Positions 49,003 to 58,905 of a stretch of 64,000 nt of DNA are shown here, in pieces. Every line of letters starts with the position of its first letter. The stretch's first letter is position 1. A model generated the notes under the pieces. It saw only the letters and a program-made list of their open reading frames with translations, was not told where the DNA came from and searched no databases. The stretch spans positions 22,988,730-23,052,729 of the forward strand of contig OZ007572.1 of the NCBI GenBank assembly GCA_963931925.1, given 5' to 3'. The stretch is from Onchidella celtica. Taxonomy: Eukaryota; Mollusca; Gastropoda; Systellommatophora; Onchidiidae. A program made the translations under genes and the position numbers.

Positions 49003-50045
49003 TCACACGTTTTCCGCAAACCAATCTAGATATTCAACGTCATCACAAGGGGTGATGTTTCCATAACTTCCAGGGCTTATGCCAACTTGGTAGACCGCTT
49101 TCTGGCAAGAGCCTCTGGACGTGAGCACAACAACCATAAAGTCTGAGCCATTCCTGAAGATTCTACCTTGGCCTTGGACAGTTATGAAAGGAACCGACGG
49201 ACTTTGCATTAACACCACTTCACCAGGCACGATGGTCACAGCATTGGTTCCGAAACACCAGGTCTCATTTGTGCGGACTACGCATGCACGAATATTGTGG
49301 CATGTGGTGACTGCGGATCTAAGATCAGACTCATCACCATACCTAAACACACCATTCGGGCTCACTCGTAAGACTCTCTTCCAATTCCGAGTACTGAGGA
49401 ACCATTTGACATCGTGTCCAGTTCCTCTGTCCAAAACCTGATGAAATGTCGATCCTTCGTAAGTGACTTTCAACCGTGTTTTAACTCCATCACTACTAAC
49501 TGAGGTGTACACCAAGATGGACGGATCAGGGAAGGTTTGATTTTTGTCTGGCGATTCGACGTAAGGTGCCATCACAGCGATAAGGTCCTTATCCGTTGAG
49601 ATAAGAAATAGAGCATCCGCTGATAGATATCAATACCACGCGTACAGGTCGTCCTTCACCTTTGGCCTTGCTCTTTACATACTTCATGACATCCACTTTC
49701 TTTTCTGCCCCTTTATACCAGCAGCTGTCAAAATAAATCACCTTTGACTGCAAGAACTGTGTATTATTATAGACCGTAGTGCCTGCCCATCTCTGTATTT
49801 TCATAAACGTCTTCGCATTGTTGTATCGTCTCAGCGCAAAGCGCAAAGGCTTGAGAGCTCTTGCGTATTGTGTTGCTACTACGTAATGTTCATAGTACCA
49901 CAAAATATCATTACCAGAATCATACTCCATAAATGAGTTGGCTTCGATATCCTTTCAGGTAATACTCAGTGCGATTTCCCGTCCCACCTGATGAGAAGAG
50001 AAACAAAATAAATACTTGTAAACATACTAACTCGTCCACTTACCT
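49003..50045 (-). pseudogene. Unrecognised two-repeat protein gene fragment, frameshifted and cut by an LTR
   Basis: A coding stretch of about 325 codons on the minus strand ends at 49003. It is broken by frameshifts near 49951 (an extra G after LKD-coding bases) and near 49610-49620. The upstream end looks like a splice acceptor (CAG before about 49989), preceded by a 55-bp intron with donor AG|GTAAGT at 50044-50045, which abuts the LTR at 50046. The protein has two similar halves, each ending in D-V-x-WF (DVKWFLS, and VEYLDWFAE at the C-terminus). They share a V-x-TS-x-(S/R)G pattern before a Y-x-V-G-like strand. I do not recognise the family. Codon-like continuity across the breaks indicates a recently inactivated gene, or base-call errors. 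Confidence 0.6.
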
Positions 50046-51235
50046 TGTCGCGATGTGGGTTACATGGGGATATTTCGACTGACACTCTTTCGAGGTCCGC
50101 TCCCACAATCGACGAACACACAAAAATAAATACTTGCACTCTAAAAACTAAATAAATCAATTGCTTTCAATTTTAGCAGAACTGTAGGGCAGTTTAATTA
50201 CAGGAATTAATGTAGCAAATATAATTATAAATATAAATATCAATTCAAAGGCAACTGAATCTAACTACTTGCAGGTCATATGAGTTATATGGCAAATAGA
50301 ATCCGCGCACGTGGCGACGGATATAACAGTTTAAATTCTATTAATTCAATGAGACATGTTATGATATGGACATTTCCTCTAGACACGCCATGGAGAATGC
50401 TTGTACAACCATGCGTTGTCTGGCGGTAGCTCTGAAACTGTCTTCAAAAGTAAGTAGAACGGTTCACTTTCATCATTACAAATTAGTATGGACTCTCACC
50501 ATGAGGCCCTCACTAGGAGTGAGAGCGCTGGATGTAAACGCTGTGGGTTTATATCAAACCAAGTAGCTTAGGCTCTGGAGCTTTAAATCAGGCTCCTCAC
50601 AATGGACTGCTCAACTGCGTCTCTATGTCCCTCATCTGGCTGAGGACTATCGCCGACCACCTCGTAAATGGATTGTCTACATGTGGCCCAGAACTAAGTT
50701 CTGTATGGCCTTAAATACTGGTCTGCATCTGCAGCTTACCGTCTAATTCCTGGATTGTGATTGGTGCAACCACTTCTAGCTCAGCTGCCGAACTGAGTTA
50801 TTTTAAGTAACAGCCCTACGCAACGACCTTGGGTCGACATCAAAGGTCGAATTACTTCATACAATATAATGTAATTTTATAGCAATAAATTCTTAACATG
50901 TTCAAAACCCCGAGCTTTTACTCTGGATCACGGTATTTTCTGTACGTCAACAGACGTCTCAATAACATTTAATTCCTACTCACCCCTTCCCTCTTTACTA
51001 ACCCTAGTTCAAAACACGAGATACAACAAGTGCTCAGTCATGCACACCTACGCTGTCCGTCTATCCTTCCCCACATCTTCTGTCTATCTATTATAAAAAA
51101 AACTGTTCAAAACAACTAGTTTACGAGACCAAGTTATGCTGGCTCGCACAATAATTACGTTTGTAAAAATTACTCACTGCTCTCTCACAAAAATTTAGTC
51201 AGTGGAAACATTTATGAATTAAATCTGTTCTTGAC
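50046..51235 (-). repeat. 3' LTR of Gmr1-a, 1190 bp, lacking the TATA segment
   Basis: Termini are TGTC...GACA. Relative to the 5' LTR and the palindrome arms it lacks 47 bp near 50265-50275. The missing segment includes the TTTATAAAAG motif and one of two copies of the repeat TAGTTAGATT, so slippage between the repeats explains the loss. Other differences from the 5' LTR are scattered substitutions. Confidence 0.92.
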
Positions 51236-51836
51236 ACATCCCCCACCCCAGTGAAAACTTAGGGTTTGAACGACATAACTGTCTACTAACGTTGCTATGT
51301 AATAGTACTTTGGAAAGGGCTATATAGTAAAAAATATATCGTTACTGAAGGTCAAAAAAAATAATTCTAAGAACGTGCATTATCGATGCATAGCATATGT
51401 ATATTTATATGCGACGTTCTGTGATAATATATAATTATTGTAGCACTTAAGAATTAAAGTGATAAACTTCTCTCACACAGACATACTGTAAAGACTGAAA
51501 TATTGAGCAACTAGCTCATCGCTTCATTGAGCGTAATTAATACATTCATAGAACATGAACGAACAATAGTTAATTAAAGTAATGGTATCCTGGCAGCAGT
51601 AGGTCTGGTCGCTCGGTTTGCCATTTCCTCATCTCATTGACCCGCAGACAAAGGCGTCAAGGTTGTCTGAAACTCAGGTCATGGTCAGGATGGACGCTAG
51701 TGGAAAAAGGAATCAAATGGAAATTTGGAGAAAGAATGTCCATAATTGGTAGGACAATATAATGTGAAACCATCCACGGTCTCCGAAAAAGGTGAAAAAT
51801 GCTCAACCTCAATGTTTAACAGACTATTTTAGAACA
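51236..51836 (-). other. 3' non-coding region and polypurine tract of Gmr1-a
   Basis: The minus-strand purine run GGGGTGGGGGATG (complement of 51236-51250) directly precedes the 3' LTR and fits a polypurine tract for plus-strand priming. A closely similar tract precedes the 3' LTR of Gmr1-b. The 600 bp between the pol stop and the LTR hold no ORF, hence no env. Confidence 0.8.
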
Positions 51837-54680
51837 CTAAATCAAACGGGACAATACATCAGCTTGTAAATTATCTTCCCCAGGTATAGCCCGAATAGTA
51901 AATTTGTATTCCTGGAGCGCAAGGCTCCATCTGGTTAGTCGAGCATTCTTGGCTCTGTTCGACTTAAGAAACAGTAATGGTCGATGATCCGTTTCAATTA
52001 TAAATTCGGACATTAATAAGTATCGAGAAAATGCATTTACCGCGTAAACAATTGCGAGGCACTCTCGTTCGACAATCGCATAGCGCGTCTCTCGATCAAG
52101 TAATTTCCGGCTTGCATATAAGCACGGTCGCAAGAAACCGTCACGCTGTTGGAGTAACACGGCGCCTATTCCTTTATCTGATGCATCCGTTCGGACAATG
52201 AATGTCTGGCGTATATCGGGTAAAACAAGCAGGGGGAAAGTAGAAAATAAATTCTGAATAGTCTGAAGGGCATCAGCGCACTGAGGCGTCCAGACGACTC
52301 TATTTGGAACATTTTTCCTCGTTAGATCAGATAACGGGGCTGAGAGAGAGGAAAAGTTTGGTATAAATTTCCTGTAATAATTCAAAAGTCCCAACAAGCT
52401 GCGGACTTGCTTTTTAGTTTTAGGAGGTTGCAGTTTCAAAATACTGGATATCTTGCGATCGTCTGGAGTCTGAACCCCGTGGGTTATGGTATGACCCAAA
52501 AAGTTTATATGGTGATATCCTAGGAACACTTTACTGGGTCGCGCGGTAAGGCCAGCTCGGCGAAGAGCGGCAAAAACTTCACGAAGGGCCATCAAGTGGC
52601 CAGCCCAATCAGCCTGAAAAATACATATATCATCGAAATATGATAGAACGCAGCGCAATTCATTTAGCAAGATGTTCATCATGCGCGCGAAAGTGGCTGG
52701 TGCAGTAACCAGTCCAAAAGGCATATATTTCCATTGCATTAAACCCAAAGGGGTTTGAAAAGCTGTATATTGTCTACTTCCTTCTTCGAGAGGAATCTGC
52801 CAATATCCTTTGGATAAGTCTATTTTCGAGAAGATACTTGCATTGGATAACCGCGCGAATAAGTCTTCCTGATTGGGAATGGGTTCCGCATCATAGATGG
52901 TTATAGCATTGAGCTTTCTATAGTCAATACAAAAACGCACGGTATCGTCTTTCTTCTTGACCAAGACAATCGGCGAGCAATACGGACTTGTTGATCGCTC
53001 TATGACGCCTAGCCGTAGCATGGCACGTACTTCTGTAATTATCGTTTCGTGAGCGTGCAGCGGGCGCGGGTACGGTTTAACAAACACTGGTACGTCTGTC
53101 TGAAGTCGTATTACATGTTGGACTAAAGACGTACAACCCGGCAAATCAGTGAACACCGTGGCAAATTCTTGGAGCAGGTGTGTAAGATCCTGTTTCTGCG
53201 ACGGCGCAAGCTCATCATTGATATTAACATCGTTTATACTCTCGGTGGCCTGTAATATGGGCAACGATTTGTCGATACTCAAAGGGTCCTCGTCGTCGAC
53301 AGTAACTAAAGCCGCGTTGGCCCTTGGGACGACATGAACGGAGTTGTTACGACGATCATCGCTAGGCAGGTACTTTTTCAGCATATTGATATGAAATATT
53401 TTCCTCTGCCCACGAATATCTATCAAATAATTCACTCTGGAGAGTCTCTTAAGGACTCTGTATGGTCCCTTCCAAGTTAGAAGGAGTTTGTTTTGCGTTT
53501 GCGGCAAAAGAACAAGTGTCAGATCTCCGACGGACAAGGCGCGCATTTGGGCGCCCTGATCGCGATAAAATTTTGAAGAACTCGCTCTAGCGCATGCAAA
53601 TTGCAGAGCGGTTTTGCATGCATTAATAATTCGTTGTCGGAGATCGACAACATATTGATACGCGCATCGCGTATCATAATCGTCGGTTTCAGAACCGGCG
53701 AACAATTGACTAAGTATGGCCATCGGGCCACGTGGTTTACGTCCGTATAATAAATCAAATGGGGAGAAACCCGTGGACGCGTTCGGGAGTTCCCTATAGG
53801 CGAAGAGAATAGCGGGGAGCTGACGGTCCCAGTCTCCAGGTTTGTCGGCGGATACGCGTGCTAGCATAGACTTCATGCTCGCATTCCACCGCTCGCAACA
53901 ACCATTTGACTGCGGATGATAGGGGGACGTTAATTTCTGTTTAATTCCCGCTAATTCTAGTACCTTTTTGTATAGATCAGAGGTGAATTGTGGTCCTCTG
54001 TCTGAAAGAATCTCGGTCGGAAATCCGACTCGCGAGAAAATAGTAACAAGCGCCTCAGCGACATGGTCAGCCGTAATGTCTCTCAAAGGAATAGCCTCAG
54101 GCCAGCGCGTCGCGTAGTCGATTACCGAAAGGATGAATCGATGGCCTCTGTCTGATTTACTAAGAGGACCTACTATGTCAACTGCGACACGCTCGAATGG
54201 TGTTGAGACTGGAGGCATCTCCTGAAGGGGTGCGCGTGATGCTTTACCTTTAGGTGTACGTTTTTGACATACATCGCAGCGCGCCACAAAACGGTTCACG
54301 TCCGCGTATACACCAGGCCAGAAAAAATGAGCCAATATCCGTGATTTGGTTCTGGCTGAACCTTGATGGCCTGAAAATGATGTATCATGCGCGAGACGCA
54401 GAACGTCGCGACGGAACGACTTAGGCACCACGAGCTGTTCAATGGTCTCACGTTTATTTCGGAAATTTCTGTATAATAATTCATTTTTAATGATAAACGG
54501 AGAGGCATTTCGGTTCTGAGGCTGAACTTTCGCAAACAGCGGTTTTAGTGATGGATCGCTTTGTTGTTCCTTATAGAAAACTGTAGGCGTGACATTAAAA
54601 TCAAACGCAGGGGTTTGTAAAGTATCATCCGGTGGACGTTTTGACTGTTGTCGTGTGGTGACACACGCAACGTTTTCGTT
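51837..54680 (-). CDS. pol: Gmr1-a pol: integrase, GPY/F module, reverse transcriptase, RNase H
   Basis: The open frame begins directly after the TAG at 54683-54681 and runs to 51837. It is numbered here from Val/Met at 54431. The zinc-binding HHCC is H15, H22, C52, C55. The integrase catalytic triad is D85, D144, E180 (35 residues between the last two, DD35E). A GPY module is at about 322-324. Reverse transcriptase follows, with KIDLSKGYW (D538), MPFGLVTAP and the catalytic YFDD (D600, D601). RNase H contains TDASDKGIGAVL and TDHRPLLFL. Integrase upstream of RT is the Gmr1-like order. There is no protease here, because it lies at the end of gag. All catalytic residues I could check are present. 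Confidence 0.93.
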   Translation of the reverse strand, partial: NENVACVTTRQQSKRPPDDTLQTPAFDFNVTPTVFYKEQQSDPSLKPLFAKVQPQNRNASPFIIKNELLYRNFRNKRETIEQLVVPKSFRRDVLRLAHDTSFSGHQGSARTKSRILAHFFWPGVYADVNRFVARCDVCQKRTPKGKASRAPLQEMPPVSTPFERVAVDIVGPLSKSDRGHRFILSVIDYATRWPEAIPLRDITADHVAEALVTIFSRVGFPTEILSDRGPQFTSDLYKKVLELAGIKQKLTSPYHPQSNGCCERWNASMKSMLARVSADKPGDWDRQLPAILFAYRELPNASTGFSPFDLLYGRKPRGPMAILSQLFAGSETDDYDTRCAYQYVVDLRQRIINACKTALQFACARASSSKFYRDQGAQMRALSVGDLTLVLLPQTQNKLLLTWKGPYRVLKRLSRVNYLIDIRGQRKIFHINMLKKYLPSDDRRNNSVHVVPRANAALVTVDDEDPLSIDKSLPILQATESINDVNINDELAPSQKQDLTHLLQEFATVFTDLPGCTSLVQHVIRLQTDVPVFVKPYPRPLHAHETIITEVRAMLRLGVIERSTSPYCSPIVLVKKKDDTVRFCIDYRKLNAITIYDAEPIPNQEDLFARLSNASIFSKIDLSKGYWQIPLEEGSRQYTAFQTPLGLMQWKYMPFGLVTAPATFARMMNILLNELRCVLSYFDDICIFQADWAGHLMALREVFAALRRAGLTARPSKVFLGYHHINFLGHTITHGVQTPDDRKISSILKLQPPKTKKQVRSLLGLLNYYRKFIPNFSSLSAPLSDLTRKNVPNRVVWTPQCADALQTIQNLFSTFPLLVLPDIRQTFIVRTDASDKGIGAVLLQQRDGFLRPCLYASRKLLDRETRYAIVERECLAIVYAVNAFSRYLLMSEFIIETDHRPLLFLKSNRAKNARLTRWSLALQEYKFTIRAIPGEDNLQADVLSRLI

Positions 54681-56276
54681 CTAAACTTTTAACTGGCCGT
54701 CAGGTCTATCATTAACCTGTGGTAAATTACCAATAATTAGATCGGCAACCGGATTTGGTAATACGCATGCCGTTACGACACCTGTAATGAATGGCGTGTC
54801 GATGTATATCTCCGCGAGACGGAATCGCTCGACGGAGCCCCCGAAAGTAATGCAAGTTGCCTGTTGTTCAATCAGCTGGGTCGGTCTGACCAGTGATTCC
54901 CTAACACCGATAGTGGTGCAACCTGAATCGCGTAAGACAGACGCGGGTATGGCGTTAACATGACCCTCATATAAGGTCAATGACCCGTGTTGATGGAGGG
55001 CCGACATAACCGGAACGGTGCCCGTCATGGGCGACGTAATTTCAACGGTACGGCTACTCTGTGCAGCCGGAACAATGACGGTGCAAGCATTTGCAGCTTC
55101 AAACTTAACCCTACAATATTTTGACGTATGACCTGGTTTATTGCACCGATAACACCTAATGCTGTCATATATATTACGTCTGGGTTGCATTGGAGGTGCA
55201 TTATATGGATTATTATAATATGCCCAAGGAGGTGGACATGGTGGGCTCTGATAATGGTAGCCCTCGTTAACGTCACGACGGGGTGGACCTGAATAGCGAA
55301 TAAAATGTCCCCGAGTGGGAGGTCCAGCACGGCTTGGAAAACCGCGAGCTTTATTGGGCGGCGGTTCGGAATATGCACGCGGAGGCGGCGTCTGGCGATG
55401 AACTGGTCGAGAATTTCTTGTACCCATTGGCGCAGTTCCACCGACTCCGGCATAAAACGGTTCGCTAGTTTTGGCTTTAGCCAGCGAACGATTAGGGTGT
55501 GCGGACGCGTACTGTTCTACTAAGGACGTGATTTCCGCTAACGTCTTAGGTGCCCACTCTTTAATGTGGGAGACTAGTTCTGAATGGCACGCGTTAAATA
55601 TTTGGTCCTTCAGAACGAGCTCATAAAGCCCTTTAAAATTACCGTCAGCGACACCAGCCAGCTGAATCCAGCGGTCTAAGTAGTGCTTTAGGCGGTCGAC
55701 GTACGTTGAAAAATTTTCGGACGGGTCTGGCTTACAAGTCCGGAATCTTTGGTGAAAACCGTCCTCGGTGTGTTGAAAACGCTTTAAAAGAGCCTTTTTA
55801 AGGATGTCGTAATTTTTAGAATCCTCGATGTTGAGGCCATGGAATACTTCAAGTGCACGTCCCGTTAATAAATTTGCAAGGCACGAAGTCCATTCAGTTC
55901 TTTGCCATCCAGCGGCTACCGCGTGGAGCTCAAAACGATGAATATAAGAATCGATCTGGTCGACCTTATCATTATAGGTTGGAAGCTTTGGTTTTGCTTT
56001 AACATTATTCGTTGGAACACTTGGAGCCGCGGTCGGTTGGTTTCCTTGCAGCTCTAATTTCTTTAGGGCAATTTCGTGCTCTCGATGAGCCACTTTGTCG
56101 GCTCTTTCTTCTTTTTCTTTTTCTCGTTCGCGTTCCGCGGCCTTCTCGGCTCTATCTGCGGCACGCTCTTCTCTAGCTAGGTCTTCTTTTAGTCTACTCT
56201 CGCACCAAGAAGCCAGCTGGTCCTCGGGTATGCCTAACAGCTTCGCTGAATTTATATAGGAAGTGTAATCGGCCAT
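54681..56276 (-). CDS. gag: Gmr1-a gag with SCAN-like capsid, CCHC knuckle and protease
   Basis: This 531-residue ORF has a charged coiled coil at about 25-75 (repeated Glu/Arg/Lys). The capsid region has LPTYNDKVDQIDSYIHRFEL and then a SCAN-like block (about 165-255) with YVDRLKHYLDRWIQLAG and KDQIFNACHSEL. A proline/arginine-rich linker leads to one zinc knuckle C-x2-C-x4-H-x4-C at 375-388. The aspartic protease has its active site Asp-Ser-Gly at 450-452 and a hydrophobic LIIGNLP strand near 515. Pol continues in the same frame after the TAG stop at 54683-54681. Capsid, nucleocapsid and protease would package and mature the particle. Confidence 0.92.
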   Translation of the reverse strand: MADYTSYINSAKLLGIPEDQLASWCESRLKEDLAREERAADRAEKAAEREREKEKEERADKVAHREHEIALKKLELQGNQPTAAPSVPTNNVKAKPKLPTYNDKVDQIDSYIHRFELHAVAAGWQRTEWTSCLANLLTGRALEVFHGLNIEDSKNYDILKKALLKRFQHTEDGFHQRFRTCKPDPSENFSTYVDRLKHYLDRWIQLAGVADGNFKGLYELVLKDQIFNACHSELVSHIKEWAPKTLAEITSLVEQYASAHPNRSLAKAKTSEPFYAGVGGTAPMGTRNSRPVHRQTPPPRAYSEPPPNKARGFPSRAGPPTRGHFIRYSGPPRRDVNEGYHYQSPPCPPPWAYYNNPYNAPPMQPRRNIYDSIRCYRCNKPGHTSKYCRVKFEAANACTVIVPAAQSSRTVEITSPMTGTVPVMSALHQHGSLTLYEGHVNAIPASVLRDSGCTTIGVRESLVRPTQLIEQQATCITFGGSVERFRLAEIYIDTPFITGVVTACVLPNPVADLIIGNLPQVNDRPDGQLKV

Positions 56277-57657
56277 TATGATTAGTTACACTCACAATAG
56301 GTCTCTACAGGAGATCTATTAATGTTAATGGACAGGTATCCGGATAAATTCACGCAATAGCCCGTCTGACAGTGTACTGTGTTATCACTGTAGTATTTAC
56401 GTTAATCCGATACGGGATAAAAAATATTTACTTGTTTAACTCCGCGATTATTAATCCCTGAGGCAATTTGCACTCGTCGGGTCGACGTCCCTAGTAGACG
56501 ACAAAATACAAACAATGTTTCTTCTTCAATGAAATCGCAGTGTCCTTACTGTTATCACTGGCGATGTAATATATAAATACACGTGAATCAACGAATATTA
56601 GATCGTTGATTAATATTTTTAGCTATTTTTCTATAGCTCTTGTATAATTGCAATTGCAAGGTAATTTTATTACCGGTAGTTCTCTTTAAAGAACAATAAC
56701 TTCAGTAATTATATACTGGATATTCAAGGCAGGTGCACAACTGCACTTGAATGGGGAATCAATATTCCCAATATATAAATATATACTCTGGCGTATCAGC
56801 CTTATACGTCACAATAACCAGATAAACTCAATCAATGCGTCAATGTAGACACATGACTCACACAGGCATTATATTAAACAAAGGAATGTACCAACACCAT
56901 AATGATAAAGGTCTAATGAAAAAAAAAATACACCAAACACGACGCTAGACTAACAAGAAAAGACGAACGATAACAGACCCTACAAGTTCTGAATATAATT
57001 ACAGATAGGTGAGAAAAGGACAAGAGAGACGTCTTCCTAAAACAACGAGGAAGATGGGAACGCTACAATCTAAACAAAGTGTACAGATCCCTATCAAAGT
57101 CCGTTCTCGCGAATGCGACTTCCCACAGTTTTAATAACCACTGGTGTTGCGAGACCGCACAATCTGTCGTCGAGACGGCAGAGTCTGCGACCAAGCCACC
57201 ACTTTGGCAGGGGGGACCCGCAAACGTAAGAACGCCCTCGCCACCGCCCGTGAGTTCCTAAACACAGAGAAAAAGTATAAAAAGCCTGTAAAACACGAGG
57301 AGGAACACTCAACTCCCCAGACGCAGACAAAATTTTAGGATGGAATCACTTAACTCAAGGAACTGGTGGAGATTCCTTTAGCCTTTGCGTACACCACAGT
57401 CAGTCTTTTTTTGTCTTTCACCGTTCAGTTATGTTGACGTCTCCTTGGCCTCGATCCTCGGGTCAATGGGAGAGCCGGAAATATGTGGAACAAATAATGA
57501 AGAAAGCAGTATACAAACTAAATAATAAATAATTTTAAACTAGCTCAACGTGCGAGACCACGTGAGCACTGAAACTGAAAAGAAACAAAAGTTAATCAAA
57601 GAGAAAAACGATATACTCTAATCTAAATAAACTATAAACTAAACAATGGTGTGTAGT
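56277..57657 (-). other. 5' leader of Gmr1-a
   Basis: This 1.4-kb untranslated leader lies between the primer site and gag. A block at 57001-57076 is strongly conserved with the leader of Gmr1-b (60136-60210), although most of the rest is not. No ORF is supported; overlapping short frames at 57079-57338 have no motif. Confidence 0.65.
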
Positions 57658-57667
57658 GTCCCCTCCA
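57658..57667 (-). other. Primer-binding site of Gmr1-a (TGGAGGGGAC)
   Basis: The motif starts one base after the 5' LTR and begins with TGG, complementary to a tRNA CCA end. The first six bases fit a tRNA-Gln-type 3' end, but the following bases do not, so the primer is unassigned. Confidence 0.6.
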
Positions 57668-57668
57668 G

Positions 57669-58905
57669 TGTCGCGATGTGGGTTACATGGGGATATTTCG
57701 ACTGACACTCTTTCGAGGTCCGCTCCCACAATCGACGGACACACAAAAATAAATACTTGCACTCTAAAAACTAAATAAATCAATTGCTTTCAATTTTAGC
57801 AGAACTGTAGGGCAGTTTAATTACAGGAATTAATGTAACAAATATAATTATAAATATAAATATCAATTCAAAGGCAACTGAATCTAACTAATGGAACTAC
57901 AGCTTTTATAAAGACTGACGTATTCAATCTAACTACTTGCAGGTCATATGAGTTATATGGCAAAAAGATTCCGCGCACGTGGCGACGGATATAACAGTTT
58001 AAATTCTATTAATTCAATGAGACATGTTATGATATGGACATTTCCTCTAGACACGCCATGGAGAATGCTTGTACAACCATGCGTTGTCTGGCGGTAGCTC
58101 TGAAACTGTCTTCAAAAGTAAGTAGAACGGTTCACTTTCATCATTACAAATTAGTATGGACTCTCACCATGCGGCCCTCACTAGGAGTGAGAGCGCTGGA
58201 TGTAAACGCTGTGGGTTTATATCAAACCAAGTAGCTTAGGCTCTGGAGCTTTAAATCAGGCTCCTCACAATGGACTGCTCAACTGCGTCTCTATGTCTCT
58301 CATCTGGCTGAGGACTATCGCCGACCACCTCGTAAATGGATTGTCTACATGTGGCCCAGAACTAAGTTCTGTATGGCCTTAAATACTGGACTGCATCTGC
58401 AGCTTACCGTCTAATTCCTGGATTGTGATTGGTGCAACCACTTCTAGCTCAGCTGCCGAACTGAGTTATTTTAAGTAACAGCCCTACGCAACGACCTTGG
58501 GTCGACATCAAAGGTCGAATTACTTCATACAATATAATGTAATTTTATAGCAATAAATTCTTAACATGTTCAAAACCCCGAGCTTTTACTCTGGATCACG
58601 GTATTTTCTGTACGTCAACAGAAGTCTCAATAACATTTAATTCCTACTCACCCCTTCCCTCTCTACTAAACCTAGTTCAAAACACGAGATATAAAAAGTG
58701 CTCAGCCATGCACACCTACGCTGTCCGTCTATCCTTCCCCACACCTTCTGTCTATCTATTATAAAAAAAAACTGTTCAAAACAAATTGTTTAGGAGACCA
58801 AGTTATGCTGGCTCGCACAATAATTACGTTTGTAAAAATTACTCACTGCTCTCTCACAAAAATTTAGTCAGTGGAAACATTTATGAATTAATTCTATTCT
58901 TGACA
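57669..58905 (-). repeat. 5' LTR of Gmr1-a, 1237 bp
   Basis: Full-length LTR, TGTC...GACA, aligned end to end with the palindrome arms at 8-1244 and 1264-2500. The TATA-like motif is retained at 57903-57912. It differs from the 3' LTR by a 47-bp indel and several substitutions. Confidence 0.92.
57903..57912 (-). promoter_or_regulatory. Putative TATA box in Gmr1-a 5' LTR
   Basis: The minus-strand TTTATAAAAG is at the same LTR position as in the palindrome arms. If used, transcription would start about 20-30 bp further on and run into gag. The motif is absent from the 3' LTR of the same element. Confidence 0.4.

Larger units (their letters stand above)
50046..58905 (-). mobile_element. Full-length Ty3/Gypsy LTR retrotransposon, Gmr1-like (Gmr1-a)
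   Basis: This 8860-bp element reads on the minus strand: 5' LTR 57669-58905, primer site, leader, gag-protease, pol, polypurine tract, 3' LTR 50046-51235. Pol has integrase before reverse transcriptase/RNase H. That order defines the Gmr1-like Ty3/Gypsy group and matches Ty1/copia order rather than ordinary Gypsy order. There is no env-like ORF. The bases outside the two LTRs (TACCT left, GTGTG right) do not match, so this copy lacks a target duplication. The right flank is the interior of another element's LTR. Gag and pol are long and intact apart from one in-frame TAG between them. Confidence 0.93.
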
